NCBI GenBank assembly: GCA_902806595.1 | Contig: CADCXC010000012.1 | Span: 186,001-250,000, forward strand | From: Pyrenopolyporus hunteri | Lineage: Eukaryota; Ascomycota; Sordariomycetes; Xylariales; Hypoxylaceae | Length of the DNA stretch: 64,000 nt | Direction: 5' to 3' | The notes under the pieces: generated by a model | What the model saw: only the letters and a program-made list of their open reading frames with translations | The model's database searches: none | What the model was told of the DNA's origin: nothing | Part shown: in pieces, positions 23,244 through 34,483 of the stretch | Position numbering within the stretch: position 1 is the first letter of the stretch | Layout: the number at the start of each line of letters is the position of its first letter | Program-made: the position numbers and the translations under genes

Positions 23244-26200
23244 ATGCATTCAGTGGCAAGACAGATCGTGGGTCAGTTGAGACCGCAGCTGAAGCTGAAA
23301 GGTACCTGGTATCTCAGCTCTTCCACTTCTATCCTTCGGCAGTCATACGCAACGATACGGCTTGACTTGCCTGCCTTGGATCGAAAATGGCGTCAGATAT
23401 CCAAGAACGGCTTGAGCTCGCGAGAAAACGGACAACTTCCCGGCCGGGCAGATGGTGGCGGTGCTCCTCTCACGCACCATAGCGCTCAATCTCGCAACGA
23501 TCCCATGTACATACTCTCCATGTTCCCGTATCCATCAGGAAACCTTCACCTTGGGCATCTTCGGGTATATACTATCGCCGACGTGATAGCCCGCTTCTAC
23601 AGACAACAAGGTCGTGATGTGTTGCTGCCGATGGGCTGGGATGCCTTTGGGTTGCCTGCGGAGAATGCGGCAATCGAGCACGGAATTGATCCAGCCATAT
23701 GGACAAGAGACAACATCGCTCGTATGAAGGAGCAGCTCGAGTTAATGAATGCGAGTTTTGACTGGTCGCGGGTTCGTTTACATGTACCAACTACGATGAC
23801 AGAATACCAAATGTTAATCGCCACGTAGGAATTCGCGACATGCGACCCGGAGTTCTACAAGCACACACAGAAAATATTTCTCCTCCTCCATAAGCACGGT
23901 TTGGTAAGTCGGAGGAAAGCGACCGTGAATTGGGATCCCGTCGACAACACAGTGTTGGCGAACGAACAAGTCGACTCAGAAGGCCGATCATGGAGATCGG
24001 GCGCGAAGATCATCCAGCGTGAGTTGGAACAGTGGTTCTTTCACATAACTGGGTTTAAGGAGTCACTATTGCGAGACCTCGGGAAGCTAAGCGAGGGCGA
24101 TGCTTGGCCTGAAAGAGTCTTAACTTTGCAAAAGAATTGGCTGGGCCGTACCGAGGGCGCGTATTACGAATTCATAACCTGCGCTAGCGGTACTACGGCC
24201 GAGTCGCATAGACTCAAAATATACACTACGAGGCCGGAAACAATATTTGCGGCTCAATTTATTGCCCTCTCGCCACACTCGCCCATAGTACAGCAGATTG
24301 CGCAGGATGATCATGAGCTTCGCGACTTCGTAGAACGCGTAAAGGATCTACCTCCGGAGACTACAGAAGGGTACTGGATACGACAGCTCAAAGCGACGAA
24401 TCCGCTATCATCCCTGAAAAATATTCCGGAGGAAAACATCGAGGCCCTCCCTGTATATGTTGCTCCTTATGTCAGGGGAGACTACGAGACAGGGGCCATC
24501 ATGGGAGTCCCGGCTCACGACGCAAGAGACTTTGCGTTCTGGAAGCGACATCGCCCCGACGAAGCACTCAAGTACGCTGTTTCGCCCGAGCCGGACGGGT
24601 CTACCTCTGCTCTCAAAGGCGGTCCTTATTTAGAGGCAGGATATATGACCCCTATTACAGGTTCTTATCACACACTTTCTTCCGACGCAGCGGCCAAAGA
24701 CGTCGTTTCGCAGATAATAAGCGCCTCGGATCTTGCAGAAAGCAGCACAAAGTGGAAAATCCGAGATTGGTTGATTAGCAGGCAGAGATACTGGGGAACG
24801 CCAATCCCTTTCGTTCATTGCCATACATGCGGTCCGCAGCCCGTTCCGGATGACCAACTTCCTGTCACTCTCCCTAAGGTCGACGCTCATTGGGCGAGTG
24901 GCCGAGCCGGCAATCCGCTGGAATCCGCTACGGATTGGGTTAACACCACGTGCCCAAAATGTCATGGCCCGGCCAAGAGGGACACCGACACGATGGACAC
25001 CTTCGTGGATTCCAGTTGGTATTACATGAGGTTTCCGGATCCTCACAATCCAGAAGCCCCTATTTCCGAGGTCGCGGCGAATAGGCACCTCCCCGTCGAC
25101 GTTTATATCGGCGGAGTTGAGCACGCTATTCTCCATCTCCTCTACGCTAGGTTTATTTACAAAGCAGTTATGGGCATTCTTTACCCGAAAATGGACTCAA
25201 ATGATCAAAAGAGCGAACAACTCAGATCACCGCTGAGCTTCTCAGGGGAACCTTTCAAGCGCCTTATCACTCAAGGTATGGTGCACGGAAAGACCTACGC
25301 GGACCCTGACAGCGGCCGTTTCTTAAAACCCGACGAAGTCGACCTTTCAAATCCGTCTCAGCCGAAGGTAATCGCGTCAGGAAAGACCGCAACAGTAACA
25401 TTTGAGAAGATGTCCAAGTCCAAGCATAACGGCGTGGACCCAACCGCTTTCATTAATAAATACGGATCCGACGCTACGAGAGCTCATATCCTCTTTCAAG
25501 CACCCGTCGCGGAAGTCTTGAACTGGGATGAGGGGAAGATCTCGGGTGTTACGCGCTGGCTGCGTCGAGTATACGAATTTGCCCAGAATATTCGGGGAGT
25601 GAGGGAGCCTACACAGTCCACAGGCGCTGCCTTCAATGGCGAGGTCTATTTTAGTCGACCCGCCAAAGAATTACAGAAAATGAACGAAAGAGAAGCAGCG
25701 CAATGGGTTGCGGATGTGGAGATATGGCGTGCAACGCAAAACACCATTATCTCGGTCACCAACGCCCTCGAAAAGGTATTTCCACTAAATACCATGGTCT
25801 CCAGCTTGATGAGTCTTACGAACACTCTCATTGACAACGAGGCTGCTTCGCATATTGTTAAGTACGAAGCAACACGGCAGCTTGTACAAATGATGGCACC
25901 CATCACTCCAGTCCTCGCAGAGGAGTGCTGGAGCATCCTCGTCCCTGGTAGCCGAAGCATATTTGCCGAGGACGAACGTAGTTGGCCCGTTGCAGATGGA
26001 TCTCTACGGCTTCTAGGAGGAAACACCATCGAGTGCGTCGTGCAAGTTAATGGAAAGAAACGGTGTGTGGTGGAGATTCCGGCGAAACCAGCAGGGATCG
26101 CCGAGGGTCACGACGAGTTCCACAACTGGCTCACAGAAGAGATTCTCAAGTCGACACATGCCCAGGCCAGATTGATTGGTGACAACGATATTCGAAGAGC

Positions 26201-26273
26201 AAAGAAGGTGTTCGCCGTACGAGGCGGTTCGGTCGTCAACTACCTGATTCCGAAAGATAAAAAAGGAGCGTAG
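23244..26273 (+). CDS. nam2: mitochondrial leucyl-tRNA synthetase (2 exons)
   Basis: Exons 23244-23771 and 23829-26273 with a 57-nt intron (unusual donor GTTCGT, acceptor GTAG) joining FDWSR to EFATCDPEFY in phase 0. The product is 990 residues, the size of fungal mitochondrial LeuRS. It charges mitochondrial tRNA-Leu; the yeast orthologue Nam2 also helps splice mitochondrial group I introns. The N-terminus (MHSVARQIVGQLRPQLKLKG) is basic and Ser-rich, like a mitochondrial presequence. The class I signature HLGH is at 102-105 (PYPSGNLHLGH), the KMSKS loop at 703-707, and the CP1 editing insertion lies between, with TTRPETIFAAQF and GVPAHDARDF. A zinc-like CxxC pair (CHTCG, CPKCHG) lies before the DTFVDSSWYY block. 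Bacterial/organellar-type architecture supports mitochondrial location. Confidence 0.96.
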
Positions 26274-27496
26274 ATAAAGGGGTGTGCGTACGCTTTTTTA
26301 GATACATGCTGATACCCGGCTTCGTGCTTGACTACACTTGTAGCATTGAGATCTATAGGAAGTAAGCACGAATGATACCTACACGGAGGTAGTTGTATAA
26401 TATATAGAGGTACCTGCTCATGTAATATGAAACCCGTCACGCTAATGAGCTCTTTATGATAGGCTGGTCTGATTACTCGGCTGAGGGCAAACTCTAATAT
26501 TAGGTACCTACCTGGCTTGCCACATCTCTATTATACCTGGGGTATGTCCATCTGTTGTCATGGAAGCTCCCATTCAAATTAGTCGAGTATAGGTAGTTCC
26601 AACCGACTCTCATAACCGACCCCCATAACATTGAGCCGACCCCAGAACCTTTCCTCTTTTCCCTTTCCATATTTATTCCCTTCATTCTTCTTTTTTTTCC
26701 TTCCTCGACACACATACACACACATATATATAATACTATATATATACGAAAAAGAAAAAAGACTATGGTAACACACTGGGTACATACCTAGGTATATAAT
26801 TTCATATACCCGTAGTCTTCGCACCCATAACTTCTTTTCTATTTCTCTCACCTACTACATCTTGCGAAGCTCTTCCACCAAGCTCACTCCTCTCCTGGCG
26901 CGCTAGAGTGAACGCTCATCAGCTTCACAGCACACATTGAACTAGCATCTCCGTAATCATCACTGTCCCAAACACGGACTCTGGTGCTACGCATCAGCGC
27001 AGGAAGCCTTCTGGGAAGAGGGAGGAAAGAGAAAACGCAGCAGTGACGTGTCTACATCTCTTCAGGCCCGGGCGGCATCGTCGGAACTAACAGCGCCTCA
27101 ACATGATATCGGTATATGCTGAGAAGCACTCCATACACACATATTCTCGCAACGGATCATACCCAACTTTACTTCACTCAATCTGCTTCATATCCGTCGT
27201 AGGACGATCTCTTACAAACGGCCGGATTCGAATGGAGAGTGACCTACATCTTTCGGATAACCGCGGTGGCTGCGGGGCCACTCAACTCACCCAGGCCCGA
27301 CGGTCCGAGGCCGGGACGATAGTTACGTCGTTTACCATCGACCACAAGCTCAATGAACGGTTGGGAGTTTAGGCGAGAGTCCGATTGCCAGATTGGTTTT
27401 GCGTGATAAAGCAGACGCATTCTCGAGAACCAATTAGGAAATAGGATATACAAAGACGTACCAGAACACGTCAGCGCCAGGAAGAAAAAAGGACGC
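26274..27496. other. intergenic region, nothing firm
   Basis: About 1.2 kb. It contains a pyrimidine-rich and (TA)n/(CA)n stretch near 26660-26760 and CCTAGGTA words, but no reading frame with recognisable protein character. The in-frame region just before 27497 is open back to 27410. Confidence 0.4.
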
Positions 27497-27935
27497 ATGG
27501 TAGTAGATGCACGAGTACTCGACAGCACGCCAGAACAGGGCATCAAGGTACTAAGCAACGAAATTCGAACCATGCAAGGCGTGATGATGACTGTAAAAGC
27601 CACCATGGACGCATCACTGACCGCCAATCGCGCAATGCTGTCTGATATGTCGGAGCTAGCGAAACAAGCTGCCAAACCCCGAGCTGACGACGAACCGGCC
27701 CCTTTCCAAAGCTTGAAGGGAGTTCTGGTATGTGTTCCACCCAGATCAATATGAATAAAGAAGATAGTTGTACGGAAGCTAATGAGGCCCTGATGAATAG
27801 ACGCGGCTCATCTCCTATCGGCGTCAGCCACGACATGAGACGTATGGCCACCTTGGCGGACGCGGACGCCGACGAGGGCCCGTCCTCAGCTTTACGCTTC
27901 ACTTGAAGACGCTGTACCTCACGGACACGTTCTAG
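27497..27935 (+). CDS. candidate two-exon orphan gene (uncertain)
   Basis: I do not recognise it. The frame is open from 27410 (without ATG) and from the ATG at 27497, and reads like a helical protein (PEQGIKVLSNEIRTMQGVMM, then ANRAMLSDMSELAKQAAKPR). A textbook intron follows: donor GTATGT at 27728, branch GCTAAT near 27778, acceptor AATAG at 27800 (73 nt). The second exon (27801-27935) then gives a short Arg-rich end of 44 residues. The alternative frame over the same second exon (ending ADADADEGPSSALRF) looks more natural, so the acceptor or frame may be wrong or the gene may be broken. Similar coding-like fragments lie downstream (28052-28144 and 28662-28832). Expression evidence would be needed to accept it. 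Confidence 0.3.
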
Positions 27936-28051
27936 TAATACATAATCCCTGTCACGATTGAATAGCCGGGCAACAACTGCAAGCTAATGGGCCTCGAGCT
28001 TATCCTCGACGGAGGGCGAGACGCCCTCCAGCACTTCCACTTCGTATCTAG

Positions 28052-28144
28052 GACTCCCTACCGCGATGCCTAGTCCTCATTGACCTACAGAACAGGATGA
28101 AAGCCTTGAGTGAACAAATGACGAAGGAGACCTCTTTCAACTAG
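28052..28144 (+). other. coding-like fragment, possible exon or relic
   Basis: After an AG at 28050-28051 a 30-codon frame runs to a TAG and reads like a helical segment (LVLIDLQNRMKALSEQMTKE). It has no start codon of its own at the beginning and no family match. It may be a downstream exon of the candidate gene at 27497, or a relic. Confidence 0.25.
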
Positions 28145-28661
28145 ACCCCTTATTGTGCTCTCATAATTTGGGGTCTACCCTATATGGAGAACTATGAGGG
28201 TTTATGGGAATGCAACACTCCTTATTCTCTTACCTTTTCGGCCGCATTGCATCTTGATCGGGCGCTTTCTATAGGCTTCCTCTTAGGGAGATGGATTCAT
28301 ACTAGGATCTCATGATATTGTTTCGAATAGGGTACACTGGGGAGGGTGGGCTTGCTTGTACTTTGCCTAGCTTCGACTACGAGACTGTCGCTGTCAGGTG
28401 TGATTACGATGACATATAGTGCTCTCCGTGACCGTTGAACGGATTAAGCTTCGACTTGTTCCATGGCCGGGTACCGGGATTTAATCTAATCCGCTGCCGA
28501 CAGAGGTCGGTCGGTGGTAGCTTTAGCCAGCAAGAATGTCACATGAATGTAATTTCTCTGATTCGGGCCCAAGGGTTGCCCGTCCTACGTCGATAATCCC
28601 GATCACCATCAAGCCCTTTTCATGTTATAGACGGTACAACCCAGGCCTTCAACCTGGTTAG

Positions 28662-28832
28662 GTGCGGCGGGGCCGGAGGAGCGATAGAAGAGAATATCTG
28701 GAGCGGGAGGATAGTGATCGACGCGAACAAGAGAAACAGCTACGCGAGGATGGATATACATTGTTAGATGATTCCGAGTCTGAGAACGAACTTGACAGGT
28801 CTGAATACTCCAGTTCTTACAACCGACATTGA
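28662..28832 (+). other. coding-like fragment rich in charged residues, possible exon or relic
   Basis: After a TTAG acceptor-like site at 28658-28661 the frame is open for 56 codons to TGA and encodes a strongly charged, coil-like peptide (REYLEREDSDRREQEKQLRE, then TLLDDSESENELDRSEYSSS). The composition is too protein-like to be obvious noise, but no start codon or family is visible. Confidence 0.3.
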
Positions 28833-29378
28833 ATCAATTGACTATAGACTGCGTAGCGGGGGTAGTTAGCCTTATGCACACTGTTCTCGTCTGAAGAATT
28901 AGCCAACCTAGCTAGATTTTGTGAACGTGCGATCTCGATATTCTAGTCTTAAGACCGGTATTTAGCTCTATATATTATAATAAATACGAGAGCTTATGCT
29001 TATAGGAGAGGGGGAAGACTATTAATCTTCTCTAGGTAGATTATATAATTACCTACCTAGGTACTCTATATAAAAGTCTCTTAGGAGATACTAAGGTTAT
29101 GTAGATGGTAACTTAGTGTATATTGGATTTTGCAACATCCTACCACGACGACGTAGGAAAAGGGGCCCTGAGATTTCCACCAACCAATAGCCGACTTCAA
29201 TCCTGCCAAAAAGCGGAACCGTCTATTTCTTGCGAAAAAGAACACACTCCTGAAAGGCAGAGATGAAACTTATTCTTCTCACCTATCAGACGACCGTACC
29301 TGTTAATGGCGATCGCATCTAGGCGTTGACTACCGAACCTTTTATCAATCCTCCATCCCCGTCACCTAGGCGAATTGA
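28833..29378. other. intergenic region upstream of mtq1
   Basis: 546 bp with an AT-rich patch (28965-29090) containing CCTAGGTAC-type words. It presumably includes the mtq1 promoter; nothing else seen. Confidence 0.45.
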
Positions 29379-30542
29379 ATGCCACGCCTGCCGCCGTCCC
29401 TGGTCAGGCGCGCGCACCGCATCTCCCCGCACCTCGCGGCCCTACTCCCCGTTTGCAGGGACCTGGGCTCGGCACGCAACGAGCTGCGATGGATCCGCGA
29501 ATACGTGGCGTCGGTTACTCCTCCTTCTAATAACATTGGAAAACAGCCCTCCCGCAACGGCGCTGTAGCGGCGACAGGTAAGAACGGAAATGGGATTGCG
29601 GACTGGGGCGAGAATGCGCTGCTCCGCCGCTTGTGCCGCAGAAGGGGCCGCGGCGCCCCCCTGCAGTACGTCCTGGGCTCCCAGCCCTTCGGCGACTTGG
29701 AGATCAAGTGCCGCCCCGGGGTTTTGATTCCCCGGCCTGAGACAGAGGCTTGGGTCACGCACCTTGCTGCGATCGTGCGTGGCGCGTGGCGCGGGAGCGG
29801 AAGCGGGAATGCACAGGACGAGGGCGGGGCTTTGGAAATCCTCGACTTGTGCACTGGCTCCGGATGCATCGCACTGCTGCTGTCCTCACTCCTGAGACGT
29901 CAATTCCCTAACTTAAACGTTCGGGGTCTCGACATGGAACCGCGGGCTGTTGCGCTGGCGAGGGAAAATCTCAGGTATAATGTGCGGCGCGGCTTGTTCC
30001 CGCCAAGTATTAACGGCGCCGTTACGTTCGACAGGGCGGATATTTTCTCCGCGGAATGGCTCGAACCCCTGCTCCTGCACGGGGATAGTGGCACGCAAGC
30101 AGAAACGAGGAGAGGCGTCGTGGATGTCCTGGTCTCTAACCCGCCGTACATATCAGCCAACGGCTTCGCCCGCGACACAGAGCGCTCGGTGCGTAATTAC
30201 GAGCCGAAGCTCGCTTTGGTTCCGGGCCCATTGGAGGGGTTCCCGTCAGATGCCGTTGGGGATTGCAGGCCCGAAGACGTGTTCTACGCCAGGATACTGG
30301 ACGTTGCGACGCTGCTGAGGCCGAGGTTTGTGGTCCTTGAGGTGGGTGACTTGGCGCAGGGCCTGCGCGTGGTGGGAATGGCGCGTGGCCGGTGCGGTGA
30401 TGCAGAGGTCGAGGTTTGGCGGGATTGGCCGGATATGCGACCTAGCGAAGACGAACCGGAGACGGCGGAGGTTGGTGGTGTAGAGGTGCCGGTTAGGGGG
30501 AGTGGGAATGGTAGGGCTGTGTTTATTCATTGGGCGGTCTGA
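29379..30542 (+). CDS. mtq1: peptide-chain release factor N5-glutamine methyltransferase, mitochondrial (HemK/PrmC family)
   Basis: A single exon of 387 codons. The enzyme transfers a methyl group from S-adenosylmethionine to the glutamine of the GGQ motif of the mitochondrial release factor (Mrf1 in yeast). It has a class I methyltransferase fold with motif I LDLCTGSGCIAL from residue 155 and the catalytic NPPYI motif at 254-258. A PrmC-type N-terminal helical region contains LQYVLGSQPFGDLEIKCRPG and LIPRPETEAWV. The basic N-terminus (MPRLPPSLVRRAHRIS) is compatible with a mitochondrial presequence. The insertion between N-terminal helices (residues about 50-75, Asn/Gly/Lys-rich) is low complexity. 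The paralogue Mtq2 is short and lacks the N-terminal domain, so Mtq1 fits better. It converges on the esterase gene with a 177 bp gap. Confidence 0.9.
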   Translation: MPRLPPSLVRRAHRISPHLAALLPVCRDLGSARNELRWIREYVASVTPPSNNIGKQPSRNGAVAATGKNGNGIADWGENALLRRLCRRRGRGAPLQYVLGSQPFGDLEIKCRPGVLIPRPETEAWVTHLAAIVRGAWRGSGSGNAQDEGGALEILDLCTGSGCIALLLSSLLRRQFPNLNVRGLDMEPRAVALARENLRYNVRRGLFPPSINGAVTFDRADIFSAEWLEPLLLHGDSGTQAETRRGVVDVLVSNPPYISANGFARDTERSVRNYEPKLALVPGPLEGFPSDAVGDCRPEDVFYARILDVATLLRPRFVVLEVGDLAQGLRVVGMARGRCGDAEVEVWRDWPDMRPSEDEPETAEVGGVEVPVRGSGNGRAVFIHWAV

Positions 30543-30719
30543 TCTCCTCTCTGAGTTATCGTCTCCAAGCTGAGCACACAATAAGGAGTTAGGTTAGTTC
30601 TCCAGCCCATCTTATAAGTCTTTACACTATTAACACTAGAGTGATATTTGCAGTTAATACTACACAGATATACACTATACCATCCCGCAGGTTCGTTCCC
30701 CGGATACACCCACACTACT

Positions 30720-32030
30720 TCACGGCTTAGTGAACTTGTCGAAAAAGTCCATGATAATCTGCGACGCCTGTATGTGCGTCGGGCCCTGGCCCGCCGCGAT
30801 CTGGGAAAAGTTGATTTCGGTCGACGCCCAGCAGTGTCCTATTAGCATCGAGTCAGCAAAAGCTCACCTCCCCTCCTTAATTCCCACACCCCCAACGTAC
30901 AACGCATACACTAAACTCCACCCGGACGCTACAAACACCCATAAATCGAAATAGGACTTACCCATATCATCAACCTTCCAATGCTGCAGCGCGCCCTCGA
31001 CGCCAGCGCACGTCCAGCTGGTATGATGCACGTCGCCGTCGAAGCTGTCCTCGACGCTCTTGCCCGCGTCGTCGCACCCGTTGCGCGCCGCCCACCACCC
31101 CAGCCACGCCGCGACCCCGGGCTCCTCCCCGCCCTCGCCGGCGCCCCCGCCGTACGGCACGCTCGCGTCCGCGCCCCCGTGGATCTCGAGCACGGGCAGC
31201 GGGCTCCGCGCCGGCGCGCAGCTCCCGTGCCCCGACTCGTTGTCCGTGTAGTACGACCCCGACGCGGGCGCGAAGGCCGCGAAGTTCCCCCCCACGGCGC
31301 TGCAGGCGATGGTGTTGACGAACCCCCCGCCGTTGGACATGCTGATGGGGTTTAGGTTAGTTTTTGGCTTGGGGATTTGGGAGGGGAGGGGGTTATGAAG
31401 ACTGGAGGGGTGGAGTAATAGAGCCTAGGGAGAAAGGGGGGAAGGGTAGCGGCTTACCCAGTCGCGTAAATTCGGCTGTCGTCTACGCAGTATTCGCCCC
31501 GCAGGTCGTCGAGCAGGTCGGATACGAACTGCAGGTCCTCGTCTACCGAGATCTCGGAGTAGTTCGCGCCGGCCCAAGCACCCTGCGGCGAGGGTCAGTA
31601 AATCAACAAGAGTTTGTCAGAAAGGTGCCCTCGCTTACGCCGACACCATTCGGGTAAACCATGATTTTCTAGATAGCTCATCTGTCAGCTTGCTATCATT
31701 TCTTTCAAAGTTCTACGTGCTTCGTACATTCGCGCTGAACTTGTCCGAGCTTAGTCCGGTGTCCACCTCGAAGAACAGCCCGATGCTACTGGACCCGTGG
31801 AACCCTACTACGACCGGGTACGGTGTCGCGGCGTCGTAGTCGCCCGGTATGTGGATGAAGTACTGGCGGTCCCGCCCGCTGCTCGTGAAGCTGCGGTATT
31901 GCGTTACGCCCGGGAGTATGTGCGTCTTGCCGCACCCCGCCGTTCCCGCCGCCGTTGATGCCGGGGCGGCCGCCGCAGGGGCGCTCGCAGCGATCGCAAC
32001 GATCGCGCTTATAAATTTAGAGAGCCTCAT
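30720..32030 (-). CDS. secreted feruloyl esterase-type carbohydrate esterase (5 exons)
   Basis: Exons 32030-31728, 31668-31639, 31582-31458, 31341-30962 and 30838-30720. Introns are 59, 56, 116 and 123 nt, all GT...AG, and all joins restore family sequence (KIMVYPNGVG, GAWAGANYSE, YATGMSNGGGF, MGHCWASTEIN). Exon 2 is only 30 nt. The product has 318 residues with a signal peptide (MRLSKFISAIVAIAASAPAA). The nucleophile is Ser155 in GMSNGG. VVGFHGSSSIG is the oxyanion-loop region and EIHGGAD probably carries the acid. A C-terminal histidine candidate is in GHCW. This matches the FaeC/polyhydroxybutyrate-depolymerase-like esterase group, which releases ferulic acid from plant cell-wall xylan and pectin. 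Exact substrate is inferred. Exon 4 is very GC-rich. Confidence 0.88.
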
Positions 32031-33346
32031 CGCGCCGGATTCTACCCAAAAGAATAAATATTATGAGATGAGAATCATAGCTCTCAAGAACTTCTAGGTA
32101 ATGCGCGTGTAATCAGGGGCTCGGGTGCTTATATATAAGTCACCCTCCAAATGCACGAGGATCGGCGGTACCGATCTCTATATTTGTCGATCGCATAGCC
32201 CCGGGGGACGGCATGTGATAGGCCTGTCCCGCTAGGCCAAAACCACCTGCCCAAACGGTAAAGTCAACGGGAGGATGCCTGGTTGGATGAGCTTAACATT
32301 AGTTTGGTCGCGCATGTAACGTAATTGCAATGCTGAGGGTTCAAATACAGGGCCTTGATTGACTGAGGGGTTGTCTAGTGTAATGGGACCCCTACCTTGC
32401 TTTATAGCTTCGGTCGCCGGTTTTGCTGTTTGAGGATCTAAGGTCCGATTAAGCTTATTTGCAGGATACTCGTGAAGACGGATCTTTGCTGAGTTATCGT
32501 GGGCTGTCCTGTCGAAACGTAACTGTACCGCTCTTAAAACCGATTACTATTCTATAGCCAAGCCGTTTTAGTTTTCTATTAATGTATAATAGTCAGGGGT
32601 AATAGACACGCGCCTACCCTGGTATAATACATGAGTAAAAGTAACGCAGGGAGTAGATAATAGCTCTTTGATTTCTTAATAGACTATTTCTGTACAGAAA
32701 CCTCTTTGGTTCTAACGAATATGTTAAATTTGTTAGTTAGGACTCTGGACGAAGTTTTAAGTAATCCCTGCCATGGCGCTCTCGTCTTTGACCTTAGATA
32801 TATAATCCATTCTTATTAAGTATCATTAGAATCAAAGCGATCGCACTAACCCGACTCTTTACCTAGGTACCTATTCTTTTCGCTACAATGGTCAAAAACT
32901 CTAGTTCGAAGACTACTCGATATAAACTCCATGAGTCTATACCTTGCAAGCGAGAACTTTTAACTATCTACTAGAAGCAGGTTGGTGAGATATAAAGGGC
33001 CTTCGTAACATACGTTTATTATAGTACTCAGGGTTGGGGTAAGGGTTAGGGTTAGGGTTAGGGTCGGGGTTAGAGTTGAAGTTGGGGTTAAAGCCCCCTT
33101 TAAAAGTAACCATCCCGAAGGCACTCCCTAACTACTTGTTTTCTCACCCATCGAACGATAAAAACATACCAAAACCTAGTAAAACCACCCTCGTACTATA
33201 GAGATCTGACGCTCGTGCCTATGCAAACCAAACCCCGTGCTGTCCAGCAAGAGCCCACAGCAGCTTCCCTCCATCCAAGACGCCCCAAATATACGCCGCC
33301 CTTAAATTCCACGATAAACTCGCTCTCCCCAGGATCTCCCACGAAA
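32031..33346. other. intergenic region with degenerate telomeric array
   Basis: 1.3 kb, moderately AT-rich from about 32500. It contains the esterase promoter at its left end and the telomere-like array at 33031-33093. No supported gene. Confidence 0.5.
33031..33093 (+). repeat. degenerate interstitial telomeric array
   Basis: About ten consecutive hexamers: TTGGGG, TAAGGG, three perfect TTAGGG, TCGGGG, TTAGAG, TTGAAG, TTGGGG, TTAAAG. The core is perfect and both flanks are decayed. Same orientation as the patch at 22428. Confidence 0.85.
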
Positions 33347-33907
33347 CTACTGCCTAAGCGTGCCCCCAGAATGATCCACGAACCACTGATGCAACGGATC
33401 TTTCTGCTTCGGCCTCGCACCATCCTTCGACGTAGCCCACGTAAAATGTTTCTTTATCTCCCTACCCCTTCTCGGTAGACTCGATCTCTTCACTACGTCT
33501 CTGACTCTGCTCCGCGCCGCATCTGGCCGCCCCCTCTCTTCCACCACCTCCCTCTCCTTCTCCTTCTCCTTATCCTCATCGTCACCCCGAGTCTCCGGAT
33601 TCGCCTCCGGTTGGGAATGCACCGATATCCGCGGGCGGTGTATGGTCTTGAGGTACCGCCCTACCTTCTCCCGCCTCCCGGGGCTAGTCGGCGGGTTCAG
33701 CTTGCCCTGGCGCCAGAGCGCTTGTATAGCCGCTACCTTGGCGGCGAGCCGGACGGACCGGAGCTTCTTGGCGGGGTCGTGGGAGGCGGGAGACTGGGCT
33801 GGCTCGGGTTCTGGGGTAGAGGAGGCTGCTGCCATCGGCGTTGTTTTGGCTGTTACCATGTTTAGGAGTGCGATGTCGGGGGTTGGGTATACCGCACGGG
33901 TGGCCAT
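33347..33907 (-). CDS. basic hypothetical protein
   Basis: A single exon of 186 codons; not recognised. The N-terminus is Ala/Pro/Ser-rich and disordered. Then follows a short helix-like block (KKLRSVRLAAKVAAIQALWR) and PTSPGRREKVGRYLKTIHRP. A highly charged stretch (GDDEDKEKEKEREVVEERGR) is followed by basic segments (RDVVKRSSLPRRGREIKKHF). No signal peptide, membrane segment or zinc motif. A nuclear or nucleic-acid-binding role would fit the charge pattern, but that is only composition. The frame is open over the whole length and codon-periodic. The antisense frames look like shadows. Confidence 0.55.
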   Translation of the reverse strand: MATRAVYPTPDIALLNMVTAKTTPMAAASSTPEPEPAQSPASHDPAKKLRSVRLAAKVAAIQALWRQGKLNPPTSPGRREKVGRYLKTIHRPRISVHSQPEANPETRGDDEDKEKEKEREVVEERGRPDAARSRVRDVVKRSSLPRRGREIKKHFTWATSKDGARPKQKDPLHQWFVDHSGGTLRQ

Positions 33908-34483
33908 ATCGGTTTGCGTTTGATGCCTGGTGAAACGGGAGGGTATATTGCAATCTAAAGGTCAGACCGATATGGCAGATGTGTTTTCCATAAGGTATGG
34001 GAGTTTAAGAATACTAGGGGACGTTAACTACTTCTTGGCCAGGTATTTGTTATTCTTCGTCTGGACTACGTATATGGACATGTCACGTATTGATGCTGGA
34101 TAACTAACTTCAGGTCGTGTATGTTTGTATAACCCATCTGATCAGTCAATACTTACATACCTCATGATCTCACTAGTTACTTCAGGTTATATTCACTGTA
34201 TGGTACGCTTACTATTGTACTTTATCCCATAGATATTATTCACAGTGAGTTAGCATCCCCCCTCATTCCGCATACGTATAATGCATTTTGAAAGTCTACA
34301 CACAGTATTCCGAATGCTCGTGAAATTAGTCTGGGAAGATATGGCTACCTAATCATGACATAGTTACCGTGACTCTCCCACCTAACGCCTTACGTAGTCA
34401 CCTCAAGAGCTAGATAACCCCCAAACTCCAAGCAACATGACACTGGTCCATCTATAGTGACTCACTACCCTGCCGAAATCCGC
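33908..34483. other. intergenic region between two minus-strand genes
   Basis: 576 bp, moderately AT-rich. It should hold the promoter of the basic protein gene (right side of its start) and the 3' UTR of the GH18 gene. No further feature seen. Confidence 0.45.

Noticed and set aside
32310..32360. Possible tRNA (GGGTTCAAATAC B-box-like word)
   Set aside because: Stems do not pair and no cloverleaf can be drawn.
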